A stretch of DNA of 64,000 nt from Paenibacillus albidus (GCF_014644435.1 NZ_BMKR01000036.1:1-64000), one strand, 5' to 3'. Shown: positions 52,894-60,750, counted from the stretch's first letter. The notes: generated by a model from the sequence alone, not told the origin. Translations and numbers: made by a program.

Positions 52894-53467
52894 GAAACGG
52901 CAGTATATCTCGCGGCTCATTATGGACTTCGGCGTTCCGAGGTGCTTGCGCTAAAGTGGGATTGCATCAATTTCGAAGAAAAGACAATCTCGATTAAAGA
53001 AGTTCGCGTGAAGTACGGCAAAACGGTTGTCGTAAAGAAACCTAAAAGCGAAAAAAGCCAGCGTATTTTGCCTTTGATGGAAAAACTCGAAGACTACTTA
53101 TTACATCTAAAGAAATAGCGGAAGAAAAACAAACTGTCGTACGGCAAAGATTACGTCGATAGCGGTCTTGTATGTTGCTGCCCTGACGGCAGTCCCATGA
53201 AGAAGACGGAATACCTGAACCATAAATTCAAAGACATACTCGCAAAGAACGAATTACCGCATCAGATTTCATGATCTCAGGCACTCGACAGCCAGCTACT
53301 TGATTAAACATGGCGTAAGCCTGAAAGAAATTCAGGTATGGCTGGGACATTCAACCATCAACATAACAGCCAATACTTATACTCACATTGATATGGAGAC
53401 TAAAAAAGATACAGCACAAAAGATCAACGATCTATTTTCCAAAAAAGCAAATGAAGCAGCTCAATGA
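52894..53467 (+). pseudogene. tyrosine integrase remnant beside tRNA-Leu
   Basis: The catalytic domain reads ETAVYLAAHYGLRRSEVLAL (first Arg), then KPKSEKSQRILPLMEKLEDY, is interrupted by an in-frame TAG near 53117, continues GSPMKKTEYLNHKFKDILAK, shifts frame near 53265 and ends with RFHDLRHSTASYLIKHGVSL, VWLGHSTINITANTYTHID and a TGA at 53465-53467. All catalytic residues (R, HxxR, H, Y) are still readable, but the N-terminal domain is gone, one stop and one frameshift are present. It is the former integrase of the island that ends at the adjacent tRNA-Leu. Confidence 0.8.
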
Positions 53468-53658
53468 AGTATACCGTTTGGCGAGTATTGGATGATGAAG
53501 AGATCAATTCCACCCTGCTGGACATTGCTGTACTCCATGTAAAGCTTGCTTTAGAGTGCAGCAACAAAAATACTTTATCTTGCCGTAAAGAAGTCATTAA
53601 AGCAGAAATCCAGCGACTGAAAATGGAACGTGACAGAATCCTCGAACATAGAACCTGA
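53464..53658 (+). CDS. small protein of unknown function after the integrase
   Basis: A 64-residue frame whose ATG overlaps the integrase stop (ATGA), a layout that suggests real translational coupling. The sequence is rich in charged residues with a probable helix (RKEVIKAEIQRLKMERDRIL). I do not recognise it. With the integrase dead, expression is doubtful. Between it and the tRNA there is only non-coding sequence with a short repeated word GTTAGCAAA. Confidence 0.4.
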   Translation: MKYTVWRVLDDEEINSTLLDIAVLHVKLALECSNKNTLSCRKEVIKAEIQRLKMERDRILEHRT

Positions 53659-53770
53659 ATAAGAACCACTGATCATAAAGTCGGTACAAACATCATTCCA
53701 AGCGTACCGGAAACCTCGAATCTACACGAAAAAGAAGCGGCGTTAGCAAAATGTTAGCAAACCCGTTTAA

Positions 53771-53815
53771 AAACAAACAAGGGTTCCAGCTCTAATGAGC
53801 TGAAACCCTTGTTCT
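53771..53815 (-). terminator. terminator of tRNA-Leu
   Basis: On the minus strand ACAAGGGTTTCAGCTC pairs with GAGCTGGAACCCTTGT (one mismatch) and is followed by TTGTTTTT. It begins about five bases past the tRNA 3' end. Confidence 0.85.
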
Positions 53816-53820
53816 ACTAG

Positions 53821-53906
53821 TGCCGAGGACGGGGGTCGAACCCGTACGGTACTCACGTACCGCAGGATTTTAAGTCCTGTGCGTCTGCCTGTTCCGCCAC
53901 CCCGGC
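53821..53906 (-). tRNA. tRNA-Leu, anticodon UAA
   Basis: An 86-base tRNA read on the minus strand. Acceptor GCCGGGG pairs with CCTCGGC (one G-T), discriminator A at 53821, CCA not encoded. The anticodon stem CAGGA/TCCTG holds the loop CTTAAAA with anticodon TAA. The long variable arm (GCGGTACGTGAGTACCGT) and the T arm (CGGGGGTTCGACCCCCG-type) are those of a class II leucine tRNA. Its 3' end is duplicated at 30930-30957, and an integrase remnant lies just downstream, so it is the attachment site of the island. Confidence 0.95.
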
Positions 53907-54096
53907 ATGAAATGTAAGTTGCGTTAAGTAACGCGACAAGAAATATAATATCATGTATCCGGAAAAGGCGCAATCCTAATTTATATGGAGAGACGACTAT
54001 TTTTTGGAATACCGGGTGAGCTGATCTAAAAAATGGCCCGTTCCAGCTGTAACTGGCCCGAGCCATTCCCTATCCATCCATTCATGCGTACCTGAA

Positions 54097-54525
54097 TTAA
54101 CGGCGATCTCCTGTGGATCTGTTTCTCATGCCCGCCAAACCCAGCAACCCAACCAGACCCAGCCAACCCCAGTTAGCACCATTGTCGTTTCCATTATTTG
54201 TAGCTCCTGTTGTAGCTCTGGCCCGGTAGTTACCATTAGGTCCGGCGGTAGTGAGCGGTGAGATTCTGTAATCGTCTCCGCGGTTATTCCGGTTCATTGT
54301 GCCTGTGGTGCCATTCATCATGTTGCCATCCGGGGTCGTCATACGGTTGTCATTGCCCAGCGGATTGTTTACGGTTCCGTTGTTCGTAATGCCGTCGTTT
54401 GTATCCATTTTACCTTGAGTAGTGCCTCCCATGCCTGTCACACTGGCTGGACTGGCGTAGCTGGCACCCATAAGCGTCATTGACAAAACAGTACAGCATG
54501 CAAGGCTTGTTATCAGCTTGTTCAA
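54097..54525 (-). CDS. WGxxGxxG-motif cell-surface-type protein
   Basis: A 142-residue protein: signal peptide (1-25, ASYAS), a long stretch rich in Asn, Gly, Thr and Met (30-115) without predicted structure, then a C-terminal tripartite end: WGWLGLVGLLGLAGMRNR, i.e. the WG-x-x-G-x-x-G motif, a short hydrophobic helix and a basic tail. This matches the WGxxGxxG family, a proposed C-terminal sorting signal of Bacillota. Protein sorting by a dedicated protease is suspected for this type but no candidate protease is in the window. Single gene. Confidence 0.75.
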   Translation of the reverse strand: MNKLITSLACCTVLSMTLMGASYASPASVTGMGGTTQGKMDTNDGITNNGTVNNPLGNDNRMTTPDGNMMNGTTGTMNRNNRGDDYRISPLTTAGPNGNYRARATTGATNNGNDNGANWGWLGLVGLLGLAGMRNRSTGDRR

Positions 54526-54597
54526 GATGTTATGCCTCCCTTTATGTGTTATCGCTGATAATTTCCCCGTATGCCGGATAATCTATACATGCTAAAT

Positions 54598-55284
54598 TTA
54601 TTCCTTGACGATATGGACACTTTTGGTCTTGGCATCATACGTAACCTTGGCACCCAAGGCTTCAGCCAAAGCCCGCACAGGTACATAGGCGGTATCGCTG
54701 TCGAGTACACCATCGGTAAGTTTCTTCCCGTTCAAGGTTACAGTTACTTTAATGTCCTTGTTCACCTCGTCGTCACCTCCGTCAATCCGGCGTAAAGCGT
54801 TATTGACCTGCTGCGCAGTCGGGCGCATGCCAGCCTGCAGTTGCTTCGTTGATAGTCCAAAGTCCATCTGCAGGTGGGAGTAATCTTTAAAAGAACTCCA
54901 GTCGCCCCCCCAGTCAAAGCCAAGCTTCTTGGCCTCCTGTATAACCTCCTGCCAATCTGAACGTGTATCCTTGTCCCCGTCACGGTTCATGTCCCAGGAT
55001 ACGGAACGTCCATCCGGGAGCAGCAGCGCAAAATCTACAGCCAGGCCATAATTGTGGTAACTGGTGCCGCCCCGGGCATGGGTTACAATCGGACCGGGTT
55101 TGGTTCTGCCCTGGGCATACAGCGCATTCTGCTCGGCGATGGTCCGTAAGCCCTGGGTAATGACGATTGGCACGCCTTTCTCGTAGCTGCGCTGAATCAG
55201 AGCCACCGTTCCAGCCCGAACAGCAGGATTCAGTCCGTTCAGGCGTGCTGCCGATTTATTGTTCACTTCATCCAAAGTTGGCAT
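54598..55284 (-). CDS. CwlK/M15-type peptidoglycan peptidase with a C-terminal copper-amine-oxidase-like domain
   Basis: A 228-residue enzyme. Residues 1-155 match L-Ala-D-Glu/D-Ala-D-Ala peptidases of the CwlK/Ply500 type; the zinc ligands are His77 and Asp84 in SYHNYGLAVDFALL and His137 in YSHLQMDFG, with Arg47 in QGLRTIAEQNALY. Residues 175-228 are a copper-amine-oxidase N-like domain (VNKDIKVTVTLNGKK, AYVPVRALAEALGAKVTYDA), common as a wall-binding module in Paenibacillus. No signal peptide is visible, as in phage endolysins, so it may be a prophage lysis gene left behind. GAGGGGTGAG precedes the ATG. Confidence 0.85.
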   Translation of the reverse strand: MPTLDEVNNKSAARLNGLNPAVRAGTVALIQRSYEKGVPIVITQGLRTIAEQNALYAQGRTKPGPIVTHARGGTSYHNYGLAVDFALLLPDGRSVSWDMNRDGDKDTRSDWQEVIQEAKKLGFDWGGDWSSFKDYSHLQMDFGLSTKQLQAGMRPTAQQVNNALRRIDGGDDEVNKDIKVTVTLNGKKLTDGVLDSDTAYVPVRALAEALGAKVTYDAKTKSVHIVKE

Positions 55285-55384
55285 ATTCTCACCCCTCTGG
55301 TATAGTTAATGCCCCTCACGTGCTTGTGCTTGTACGGATAACCTCCATGGTATGCCCATCTACCGGCGCTTATGCTCAAATAAA

Positions 55385-55404
55385 CCCCGGACCAGGGTCC
55401 GGGG
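55385..55404. repeat. perfect hairpin upstream of the peptidase gene
   Basis: CCCCGGACC and GGTCCGGGG are separated by AG. On the minus strand a short T-rich stretch (TTTATTT) follows, so it may be a terminator for transcription coming from the YolD side. Confidence 0.5.
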
Positions 55405-55506
55405 CAACGTAAAGATCGCGCAAGGCAGCTTCGCCCACCAAAGAATGATATCCGCCCAAAAGGGCAATCTAATCCTGAACCTATTCCTGAAAGGCGGGAT
55501 CCACTT

Positions 55507-55671
55507 ATGGACATTCATAGTGATGCGTACAAGGTCGCTCCACTCAGTGAGCAGAAGGCTGCGGTTGAGATCATCCGCAGCGCCGAAGCAGCCCTTGCTG
55601 CGCTCACAGGCAATCCCACGGTGACCTTGATCGCTTACGAGAGGAACGAGACTCCTCGTCAGCGGAATTGA
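55507..55671 (+). CDS. small acidic protein of unknown function
   Basis: A 54-residue frame starting MDIHSDAYKVAPLSEQKAAV and ending ERNETPRQRN. A GCGGGAT-type weak ribosome site precedes it. The composition and the helical middle (EIIRSAEAALAALTGNP) look like a real protein, but I do not recognise it. Confidence 0.4.
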   Translation: MDIHSDAYKVAPLSEQKAAVEIIRSAEAALAALTGNPTVTLIAYERNETPRQRN

Positions 55672-55750
55672 AGCGGCTATTGATTCTCTGCAGCCTGTAT
55701 AGGGCTGCTTTTGTCATGGAACGGGTGCAGCTACGCCTGACTCATAGAAT

Positions 55751-56086
55751 TCAAACGATATAAGCTTCAACGATGCTGTCCACATCAATCCATTTCCATT
55801 CTTCCGCCCACTGCAGCTTGAACTCACGTGAATGGGTATGAATCGACGTCACAAAACCGCTTAGTGACTGATCCTTAAAAGGATCAAACAGCACCACGGT
55901 TACCCGCACATGACTGCGCAGCGACAAAGCCAGTGTGCATTCAATCTCCTCCTGCTTTTGTTCATCCAGAACAGGCTTCATCCGGCGCAAGGTCTCCCGC
56001 TCATCCCTCAGAATTCTGCCTTTGTGCTCCGGCAGCATCATCCGGCTGCTCTCCCACAGTCCATTTCCCGCCAGCTTCTTGCTCAT
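55751..56086 (-). CDS. YolD-like protein, SOS-controlled
   Basis: A 111-residue YolD-like protein from ATG 56086, six bases after TAGGAGGAA; the frame extends upstream without support. Family stretches: NGLWESSRMMLPEHKGRILRD at the start (metal- or DNA-contact region unknown), EIECTLALSLRSHVRVTVVL and REFKLQWAEEWKWIDVDSIV at the end. In Bacillus, YolD-type genes lie beside Y-family polymerases (UvrX/YqjW) in the SOS regulon. Here the polymerase gene is absent but a perfect LexA box lies 44 bases upstream. Confidence 0.85.
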   Translation of the reverse strand: MSKKLAGNGLWESSRMMLPEHKGRILRDERETLRRMKPVLDEQKQEEIECTLALSLRSHVRVTVVLFDPFKDQSLSGFVTSIHTHSREFKLQWAEEWKWIDVDSIVEAYIV

Positions 56087-56129
56087 GGCTATTCCTCCTA
56101 CCGCAGTTGTACTGAACCTCCACAACACA

Positions 56130-56143
56130 CGAACGTATGTTTG
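56130..56143. promoter_or_regulatory. LexA (SOS) box before the yolD-like gene
   Basis: CGAACGTATGTTTG fits the Bacillus SOS box CGAACRNRYGTTYG at all positions, 44 bases upstream of the YolD start. Confidence 0.8.
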
Positions 56144-56237
56144 TATTATATCCGTATCTGCTTGGTTTAATCAAGAAGGAAAAAAGACACCTTAACCTTC
56201 CGCTCTAAGCCAAAGAAATGTATAATTCTGTATACAG

Positions 56238-56268
56238 CAAAAAAGCGCTGACTGATGCGGACAGCGCC
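56238..56268 (-). terminator. terminator of the lipoprotein gene
   Basis: GCGCTG (56245-56250) pairs with CAGCGC (56262-56267); on the minus strand a T run follows. It lies just beyond the stop codon at 56285. Confidence 0.75.
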
Positions 56269-56284
56269 TGTTCTTGCTGATATT

Positions 56285-56833
56285 TTATTGCTGTAAGTTT
56301 TGCACTCCATCCTCAGGCTCAAGCAGGCCTGAAGCAACCCTGGCCTCATTTAGCTTGGAGATGCCATACAGCATCGCTACATCCGCTTTTTGATTCATTT
56401 CTTCAAATTGTTCGGCAGTAACTTCCGGAGATACTGCACTTTTGGAAGCTTCCTCTTTGATGGCATAGGCGCTCTCAAAAGCGATTTTGGCCTCGCTTAG
56501 CAGTTTTCCGATGTTCTCCGGCAGATCTGAGGACACCTTTACATCCTCCGCTTTGTCTGCTATTTCGGCTGCCGCATTCTGGAACTTGGTTACAGCTTTC
56601 TCAAGCTGCTTGTCCGTAGCCTGACCAGTCGAATAAGAAGTGAGTGCCTCATTAAAAGCCGCTAAGGAGGATTTCCCCAGCTGCTCGAATTCGGACATCT
56701 GATTGTAGAAATTCTGTACCGATTCCTGCACCTCTTCTTCTGAATCCGGAACGGTTGACGCCAAATTTTTGCCACTGCATGCACTAAGCAGAATGAATAC
56801 CATAACCATCCCTGTACGTAACATATGTTTCAT
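56285..56833 (-). CDS. lipoprotein of unknown function, helical
   Basis: A 182-residue lipoprotein from ATG 56833 (MKHMLRTGMVMVF), behind GGGGGGAAAG; the open frame upstream is not coding. Lipobox ILLSAC with Cys19. The mature part is almost entirely helical and charged (VQESVQNFYNQMSEFEQLGK, EKAVTKFQNAAAEIADKAED, EEMNQKADVAMLYGISKLNE) and may form a three- or four-helix bundle on the outer face of the membrane. No family recognised. Divergent from the zinc-ribbon protein gene. Confidence 0.75.
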   Translation of the reverse strand: MKHMLRTGMVMVFILLSACSGKNLASTVPDSEEEVQESVQNFYNQMSEFEQLGKSSLAAFNEALTSYSTGQATDKQLEKAVTKFQNAAAEIADKAEDVKVSSDLPENIGKLLSEAKIAFESAYAIKEEASKSAVSPEVTAEQFEEMNQKADVAMLYGISKLNEARVASGLLEPEDGVQNLQQ

Positions 56834-56973
56834 TTTCTTTCCCCCCACTAAACAGAATAATGTGGCTTGTTGTAAAGCGCAAATGAAATTAATGTAAAAG
56901 ACGGGGTTGTGAAACAAATCCCCAAGATGAAGCGTATTCAAGATGAACCTTACTCTCGAGGAGATGAGATTTA

Positions 56974-57462
56974 ATGCCTTATTGTACATTATGTGGAGCA
57001 GAATACAGCGCTGGCGCCAAATTTTGCGGAGAATGTGGAGCAAGCACGCAAGGTGCCGCTCCGTCAGCAGTCCCCCGTCAGGCAATGAACGAGATTTCGA
57101 AGCAGGAAATTGTACTGTGGGAAGGGAAACCTGCAGGTCTGTCCGACCGCTTCAAAGGAATCTTCCGTCTTAATACGACCACTTATACCCTGACCACCCA
57201 GCGAATCATTATAAAGACCGGCTTGTTCGGCAAAAATGTGGAGGAGATCGAACTCCTGCGGGTACGCGATTTATCGGTGGTCCAATCCATCCCGGACCGT
57301 ATGCTTGGGATCGGTTCATTGATTGTATTCTCCGACGATGCTTCGGCGCCCCAACTGCTGATCCGGAAAATCCGCAATGCCCAGACCATAAAAGATGTAC
57401 TGCGCAAAGCCGTACGTGATGAAAAAGCTGCCCATAATATCAGCTACCGTGATCATATCTGA
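56974..57462 (+). CDS. zinc-ribbon plus bacterial PH-domain protein
   Basis: A 162-residue cytoplasmic protein. The N-terminus is a zinc ribbon with Cys4, Cys7, Cys18 and Cys21 (PYCTLCGAEYSAGAKFCGEC). After a short linker a bacterial PH-like domain (about 45-145) follows: EIVLWEGKPAGLSDRFKGIF, TYTLTTQRIIIKTGLFGKNV, EEIELLRVRDLSVVQSIPDR and IGSLIVFSDD. This pairing is common in Bacillota and its role is unknown. GAGGAGAT precedes the ATG and a strong terminator follows. Confidence 0.85.
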   Translation: MPYCTLCGAEYSAGAKFCGECGASTQGAAPSAVPRQAMNEISKQEIVLWEGKPAGLSDRFKGIFRLNTTTYTLTTQRIIIKTGLFGKNVEEIELLRVRDLSVVQSIPDRMLGIGSLIVFSDDASAPQLLIRKIRNAQTIKDVLRKAVRDEKAAHNISYRDHI

Positions 57463-57493
57463 ACAAACCCCGGAGAACTCTCCGGGGTTTGTT
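57462..57493 (+). terminator. terminator after the zinc-ribbon/PH gene
   Basis: AACAAACCCCGGAG pairs with CTCCGGGGTTTGTT across AACT. It overlaps the stop codon and may serve both directions, since a GH26 gene converges from the right. Confidence 0.8.
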
Positions 57494-57537
57494 TATGGAC
57501 AACTCTGCACATGCCGGCTTTAGGACGAACCTATTGT

Positions 57538-59013
57538 TTATGGAAGGAAGAAAGCTTCCGGCGGGATCACCGTTTTGGCCTGGCTGGGGCTTTGCCACAT
57601 CAGGACGACCCGCGCATCACCAAGATTCTCATAATACTCGACGACTATTTCATGCAGCTTGCCTGCGATAAGCTGGACATTCCCTGCTCTTTCCTGGCCA
57701 CTCTGGTTAACCCAGCTGTCAATGACCAGAACCTTGTCAATCCACACCCGGATACCATCGTCTGAGGAAGAGTACAGAGTGTAACGTTCGCTGTAAGCCG
57801 CGCTAAGCTTGCCGCTCCACCGTACCGAGAACAAGTCTGCCTGAATCGCCCGGTCGGGAGATCCTTGTCTCCAGGCAAAGTTGATATTGGGGTCTGTACG
57901 AATCAGCGCAGGAGATCCGCTTAACGTAACATTGTTGAAATATTGCCCCAGTAGTCCCCTCTGCACCGGGCTGTTGCCGTCTGAGATGATTTTGGCGGCC
58001 GCAGCCACATATTCATCCCTTGTATAGACGAAGTTGTCCTTCATAAATGCCCGGATAACCGTTTCGGTATTCTTTTCATACAGCAGTTTACCCCAAGTCA
58101 TCTGATAAGACCATTTCGTCTGCGACTTGGCCAGCAGCGCCGGAGAAGGCAGTTCCCCATTCTCACCAATCGCAATCAGCTTGCCGCGGCCCAGATCCCA
58201 GAGCTCGTCATGATGACTATCCTTGAAATCCCCTTCATAAATATCAAGGGCCAGCACATCCACTGCGCCCCCGCCCGGATAATAGTTAGATGGCGCTTCT
58301 GCCCATTGGTTCCTGGCGTTGGGACTCCATACCCACAATAAATGATTCAGCTTATGATAGCTGGTAAAGCGGTCAAACATCAGAGCCCACAGTTCTGTGA
58401 ATCTGCTTTTTTGTCCCCACCAGAACCATCCGCCATTCATTTCATGATAGGGTCTCCATAATACAGGCACACCTGCAGCGCCGAGCTGTTTCAGATACAG
58501 AGCCACCTGGTCCAGATCGGCAAGCAGCGCCTTATACTCCGCAGTTCCCGGTGTTATATATTTATTAAAATTCTCATTGCTGAGTCCCATCGATACATTG
58601 GACCACAAGGGGGCTGTTCCGGGCAGGTGCGCATGATAGCTGATCGCTACAAACCCGCCTGTGTTATGCCAGCGAATGGCGCTGTCGACCACACCCTGCC
58701 GCTGCCGGTCCATTTCTGCTGCCGTCTGGTTCTCAATCGCTCCCAGCTCATATCCATGGAGTGCCGGATATTGTCCGCCGGTTTGGTTCAGCTTCTCGCT
58801 GAATTCATCCGGAGTCTCCAAATAATCATGTTGGCCGCTAATGATTCCTGTGCCTTGCAGTGCGTACAGGACCTTCAGCAATGTCCTGGCCGGCGCGGCC
58901 AGCGCCGGATTCGCCGGACTCATCACCACATTCCGGTATGCTATCTGCCACTGCACATCGCTGATCAGTCTGGAGGCGGCATCCGCCAAGTCCCGCAGCG
59001 TTCGTTGTTCCAT
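57538..59013 (-). CDS. GH26 beta-mannanase-like enzyme with a PA14 domain and no signal peptide
   Basis: A 491-residue protein. Residues 40-345 are a GH26 TIM barrel: GIISGQHDYLETPDEFSEKL, WRPYHEMNGGWFWWGQKSRF (acid/base Glu191) and IAIGENGELP (nucleophile Glu284). Residues 352-490 are a PA14 domain (GLLGQYFNNVTLSG, YTLYSSSDDGIRVWIDKVLV, LHEIVVEYYENLGDARVVLM), usually a carbohydrate-binding module. GH26 mannanases are normally secreted, but the N-terminus (MEQRTLRDLADAASRL) is not a signal peptide and no upstream start restores one. It may be an N-terminally truncated version or be released by lysis. AAGG precedes the ATG. Confidence 0.85.
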   Translation of the reverse strand: MEQRTLRDLADAASRLISDVQWQIAYRNVVMSPANPALAAPARTLLKVLYALQGTGIISGQHDYLETPDEFSEKLNQTGGQYPALHGYELGAIENQTAAEMDRQRQGVVDSAIRWHNTGGFVAISYHAHLPGTAPLWSNVSMGLSNENFNKYITPGTAEYKALLADLDQVALYLKQLGAAGVPVLWRPYHEMNGGWFWWGQKSRFTELWALMFDRFTSYHKLNHLLWVWSPNARNQWAEAPSNYYPGGGAVDVLALDIYEGDFKDSHHDELWDLGRGKLIAIGENGELPSPALLAKSQTKWSYQMTWGKLLYEKNTETVIRAFMKDNFVYTRDEYVAAAAKIISDGNSPVQRGLLGQYFNNVTLSGSPALIRTDPNINFAWRQGSPDRAIQADLFSVRWSGKLSAAYSERYTLYSSSDDGIRVWIDKVLVIDSWVNQSGQERAGNVQLIAGKLHEIVVEYYENLGDARVVLMWQSPSQAKTVIPPEAFFLP

Positions 59014-59201
59014 TCATCCTTCACCACCTTCGTACGGTTTGTACTACAGTATGTGGATGTCCAGAACTTGGACACGGCCAAAGCACAAAGTTTCGACAAA
59101 TCTCCCCTTCCCTTTCACTCTGCTTTTAGCGAATATATTAAATCGCACAGGATATTAGAAATAAGATATACTATTTTAAGCACAAAAAAGGAGGAGCAGC
59201 A

Positions 59202-59648
59202 TTGAAAGTACAGAAACTCATCTACAGTCTCATCATTCTTGCCGTGCTGGCCCTGGGCTCTTATTTGTACGGAGAAGAGGGGCTGTTTCCGAAATCCCCC
59301 TCATCCCCTTCTCCGTCCGGCTCAGAGATTGTTCAACTGGAATTCCCCACAGATAAGTATCCGCAGACCGCGGAGCATATCCAGAATGCAATTGCGGAGG
59401 GTGAATCCGCCATTTGTACGATCAACCGGGAGCAAGCTGAGCAGAACCGCAGCCAATCCCTTAAGGGCATCCCTACCAAAAAAGGATACGACCGCGATGA
59501 ATGGCCCATGGCCATGTGTGAGGAAGGCGGAGCAGGTGCCGACATTGAATACATATCTCCCGGCGATAACCGCGGGGCAGGCAGCTGGGTGGGCAATCAG
59601 CTGGAAGAATATCCTGACGGCACCCGTGTGCAGTTCAAGTTCCAATAA
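59202..59648 (+). CDS. NucA/NucB-type secreted deoxyribonuclease
   Basis: A 148-residue nuclease starting with TTG 59202, six bases after AAAAAGGAGGAG. A signal peptide or anchor (5-24) precedes a Pro/Ser linker and the nuclease domain (50-148). Conserved are SLKGIPTKKGYDRDEWPMAM with the catalytic Asp/Glu pair, the cysteine pair Cys72/Cys106 and GDNRGAGSWVGNQLE. In Bacillus such nucleases are NucA (competence) or NucB (sporulation, biofilm dispersal); here no competence or spore gene is adjacent, so the exact role stays open. Confidence 0.88.
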   Translation: MKVQKLIYSLIILAVLALGSYLYGEEGLFPKSPSSPSPSGSEIVQLEFPTDKYPQTAEHIQNAIAEGESAICTINREQAEQNRSQSLKGIPTKKGYDRDEWPMAMCEEGGAGADIEYISPGDNRGAGSWVGNQLEEYPDGTRVQFKFQ

Positions 59649-59688
59649 GCGGCTGCCCGGGACCGCATCAGATAAGAGCCATGAGTAG

Positions 59689-59880
59689 CTGCTGAACCTT
59701 ATATGCACTAACTAAACACGATTCCAGTGTATTTGGTGCAGCACAAACTCGCTCTGAGGTCTCTAAAGTTCATTCTGCAGTCAAAACAAACATAAGCCGG
59801 GTTTTCTCACTGCCTAATGTACAAAGTGCAGTGAACACATTTCATCCCAATTACAATTACCTGACATTGCAGCGGGCCAT
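59689..59880. other. gap, possible interspersed repeat
   Basis: No gene seen. The text (TTTGGTGCAGCACAAACTCG and further) resembles intergenic repeats I recall from Paenibacillus genomes, but no second copy is in this window. Confidence 0.2.
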
Positions 59881-59909
59881 TGCCGCAAGAAGTCCGCCCG
59901 AATGAACTA

Positions 59910-60179
59910 CTAGTCGCTCCAATGACCGCTTCCCCGGAAGCCGGGAGCTGGCTCCTCCGGGGGCCTCTCCCAGCCTTCCAGAATGATCGCCGTCTCAACC
60001 GGTGTCTGCGGCCGCCACTCAATATAGCCCTCCCGCAACAGCTCTTGGCAGCCGAGAAGGATACTTCCCGGTGTTCGACCGCTAAGCCGTGCCAGCTCCC
60101 GCAGGGTCGGCATCCTCCGGAAATGGCCGTAGAAATGGTACATAATCCGCAGCAGCTTGCGGGCGGTATCATCCAGCAT
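59910..60179 (-). CDS. small LexA-like winged-helix protein
   Basis: An 89-residue protein whose N-terminal 70 residues look like the DNA-binding domain of LexA: DDTARKLLRIMYHFYGHFRR, MPTLRELARLSGRTPGSILL (turn and recognition helix) and GCQELLREGYIEWRPQTP (wing). There is no protease domain, so it is not LexA itself. Its ATG lies 11 bases inside the end of the WYL-like gene and has no ribosome site of its own, so it is translated by coupling. Together with that gene it resembles the two halves of an HTH-WYL regulator. Confidence 0.75.
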   Translation of the reverse strand: MLDDTARKLLRIMYHFYGHFRRMPTLRELARLSGRTPGSILLGCQELLREGYIEWRPQTPVETAIILEGWERPPEEPAPGFRGSGHWSD

Positions 60180-60381
60180 GTCTGGTGCCGGCCCGCTGCC
60201 AGGCCAGAATATTCTCCGTCCGGAATACCCGTGGAGCCCCTGTTGTCAGGCAGGTTGCCCGGATCAATCCGCCTTTGCTGCCGCGGATCTCTATGGTTCG
60301 CTGTGTAATTGTGCCTTGTTTGTCCTGATAGATAATCACTATCTTCTGCCCGATCAGCCGCAAGGTCTCATGCTCTTGCAT
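60169..60381 (-). CDS. 70-residue WYL-like ligand-binding protein
   Basis: A 70-residue protein that matches the core of a WYL domain: LIGQKIVIIYQDKQGTITQR (the I-x-Y-x-x-x-x-G start), IEIRG, LIRATCLTTGAPRVFRTENI (the A-x-C...R-x-F-R end). WYL domains bind nucleic acid or small ligands and normally follow a winged helix in one protein. GAAGGAGGG lies before ATG 60381, and the promoter has a LexA box between -35 and -10. It is followed, with overlap, by the small winged-helix gene. I have only motif-level evidence for the WYL fold. Confidence 0.6.
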   Translation of the reverse strand: MQEHETLRLIGQKIVIIYQDKQGTITQRTIEIRGSKGGLIRATCLTTGAPRVFRTENILAWQRAGTRHAG

Positions 60382-60422
60382 AACGTTCGCCCTCCTTCAT
60401 GGGAAACGGAATATTTCTTTGT

Positions 60423-60452
60423 ATTATATGCGAACAAATGTTCTTTATGCAA
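60423..60452 (-). promoter_or_regulatory. SOS promoter of the WYL/winged-helix pair
   Basis: Minus strand: TTGCAT (60452-60447), 18 bases, TATAAT (60428-60423). The spacer holds the LexA-like box CGAACAAATGTTCT at 60431-60444 (13 of 14 positions of the Bacillus SOS box). Repression by LexA is expected. Confidence 0.7.
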
Positions 60453-60517
60453 TATTTAAAAATCTCCATTCTAAGCGTAAAATAGAATGGAAGTTTATCT
60501 CATATGTGGAGAAAAAG

Positions 60518-60697
60518 GTGTTCTATATCTGTTATCGCGGAAAGCGGCTCTACGGTCCCCTGACAGAAGCTGAAGCTCTGCAGGAATGGTTCGCGCTGGC
60601 AGGTACGGTCAAGGAATTGTACATCATTGAGGTTGACGAGAGCACAGGGAGAACCAAACGCCAGATCGGGCCTGCCTATCGCAAAAAAAAGAAATAG
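60518..60697 (+). CDS. small conserved-type protein, divergent from the WYL pair
   Basis: A 59-residue frame beginning with GTG 60518 (MFYICYRGKRLYGPLTEAEA), just after GTGGAGAAA; the frame is open further upstream to 60419 but that part is weak. Lysine-rich end (AYRKKKK). No family recognised. It shares the SOS promoter region in the opposite direction. Confidence 0.5.
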   Translation: MFYICYRGKRLYGPLTEAEALQEWFALAGTVKELYIIEVDESTGRTKRQIGPAYRKKKK

Positions 60698-60750
60698 CCC
60701 CCGCCGGCATTCTGCCAGGAAGGGGCCAGCATTCTAGGAAAGCGGCAATT

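Noticed and set aside
53767..54066. 100-codon minus-strand frame over tRNA-Leu
   Set aside because: It covers the tRNA and its terminator, so it is not a gene.
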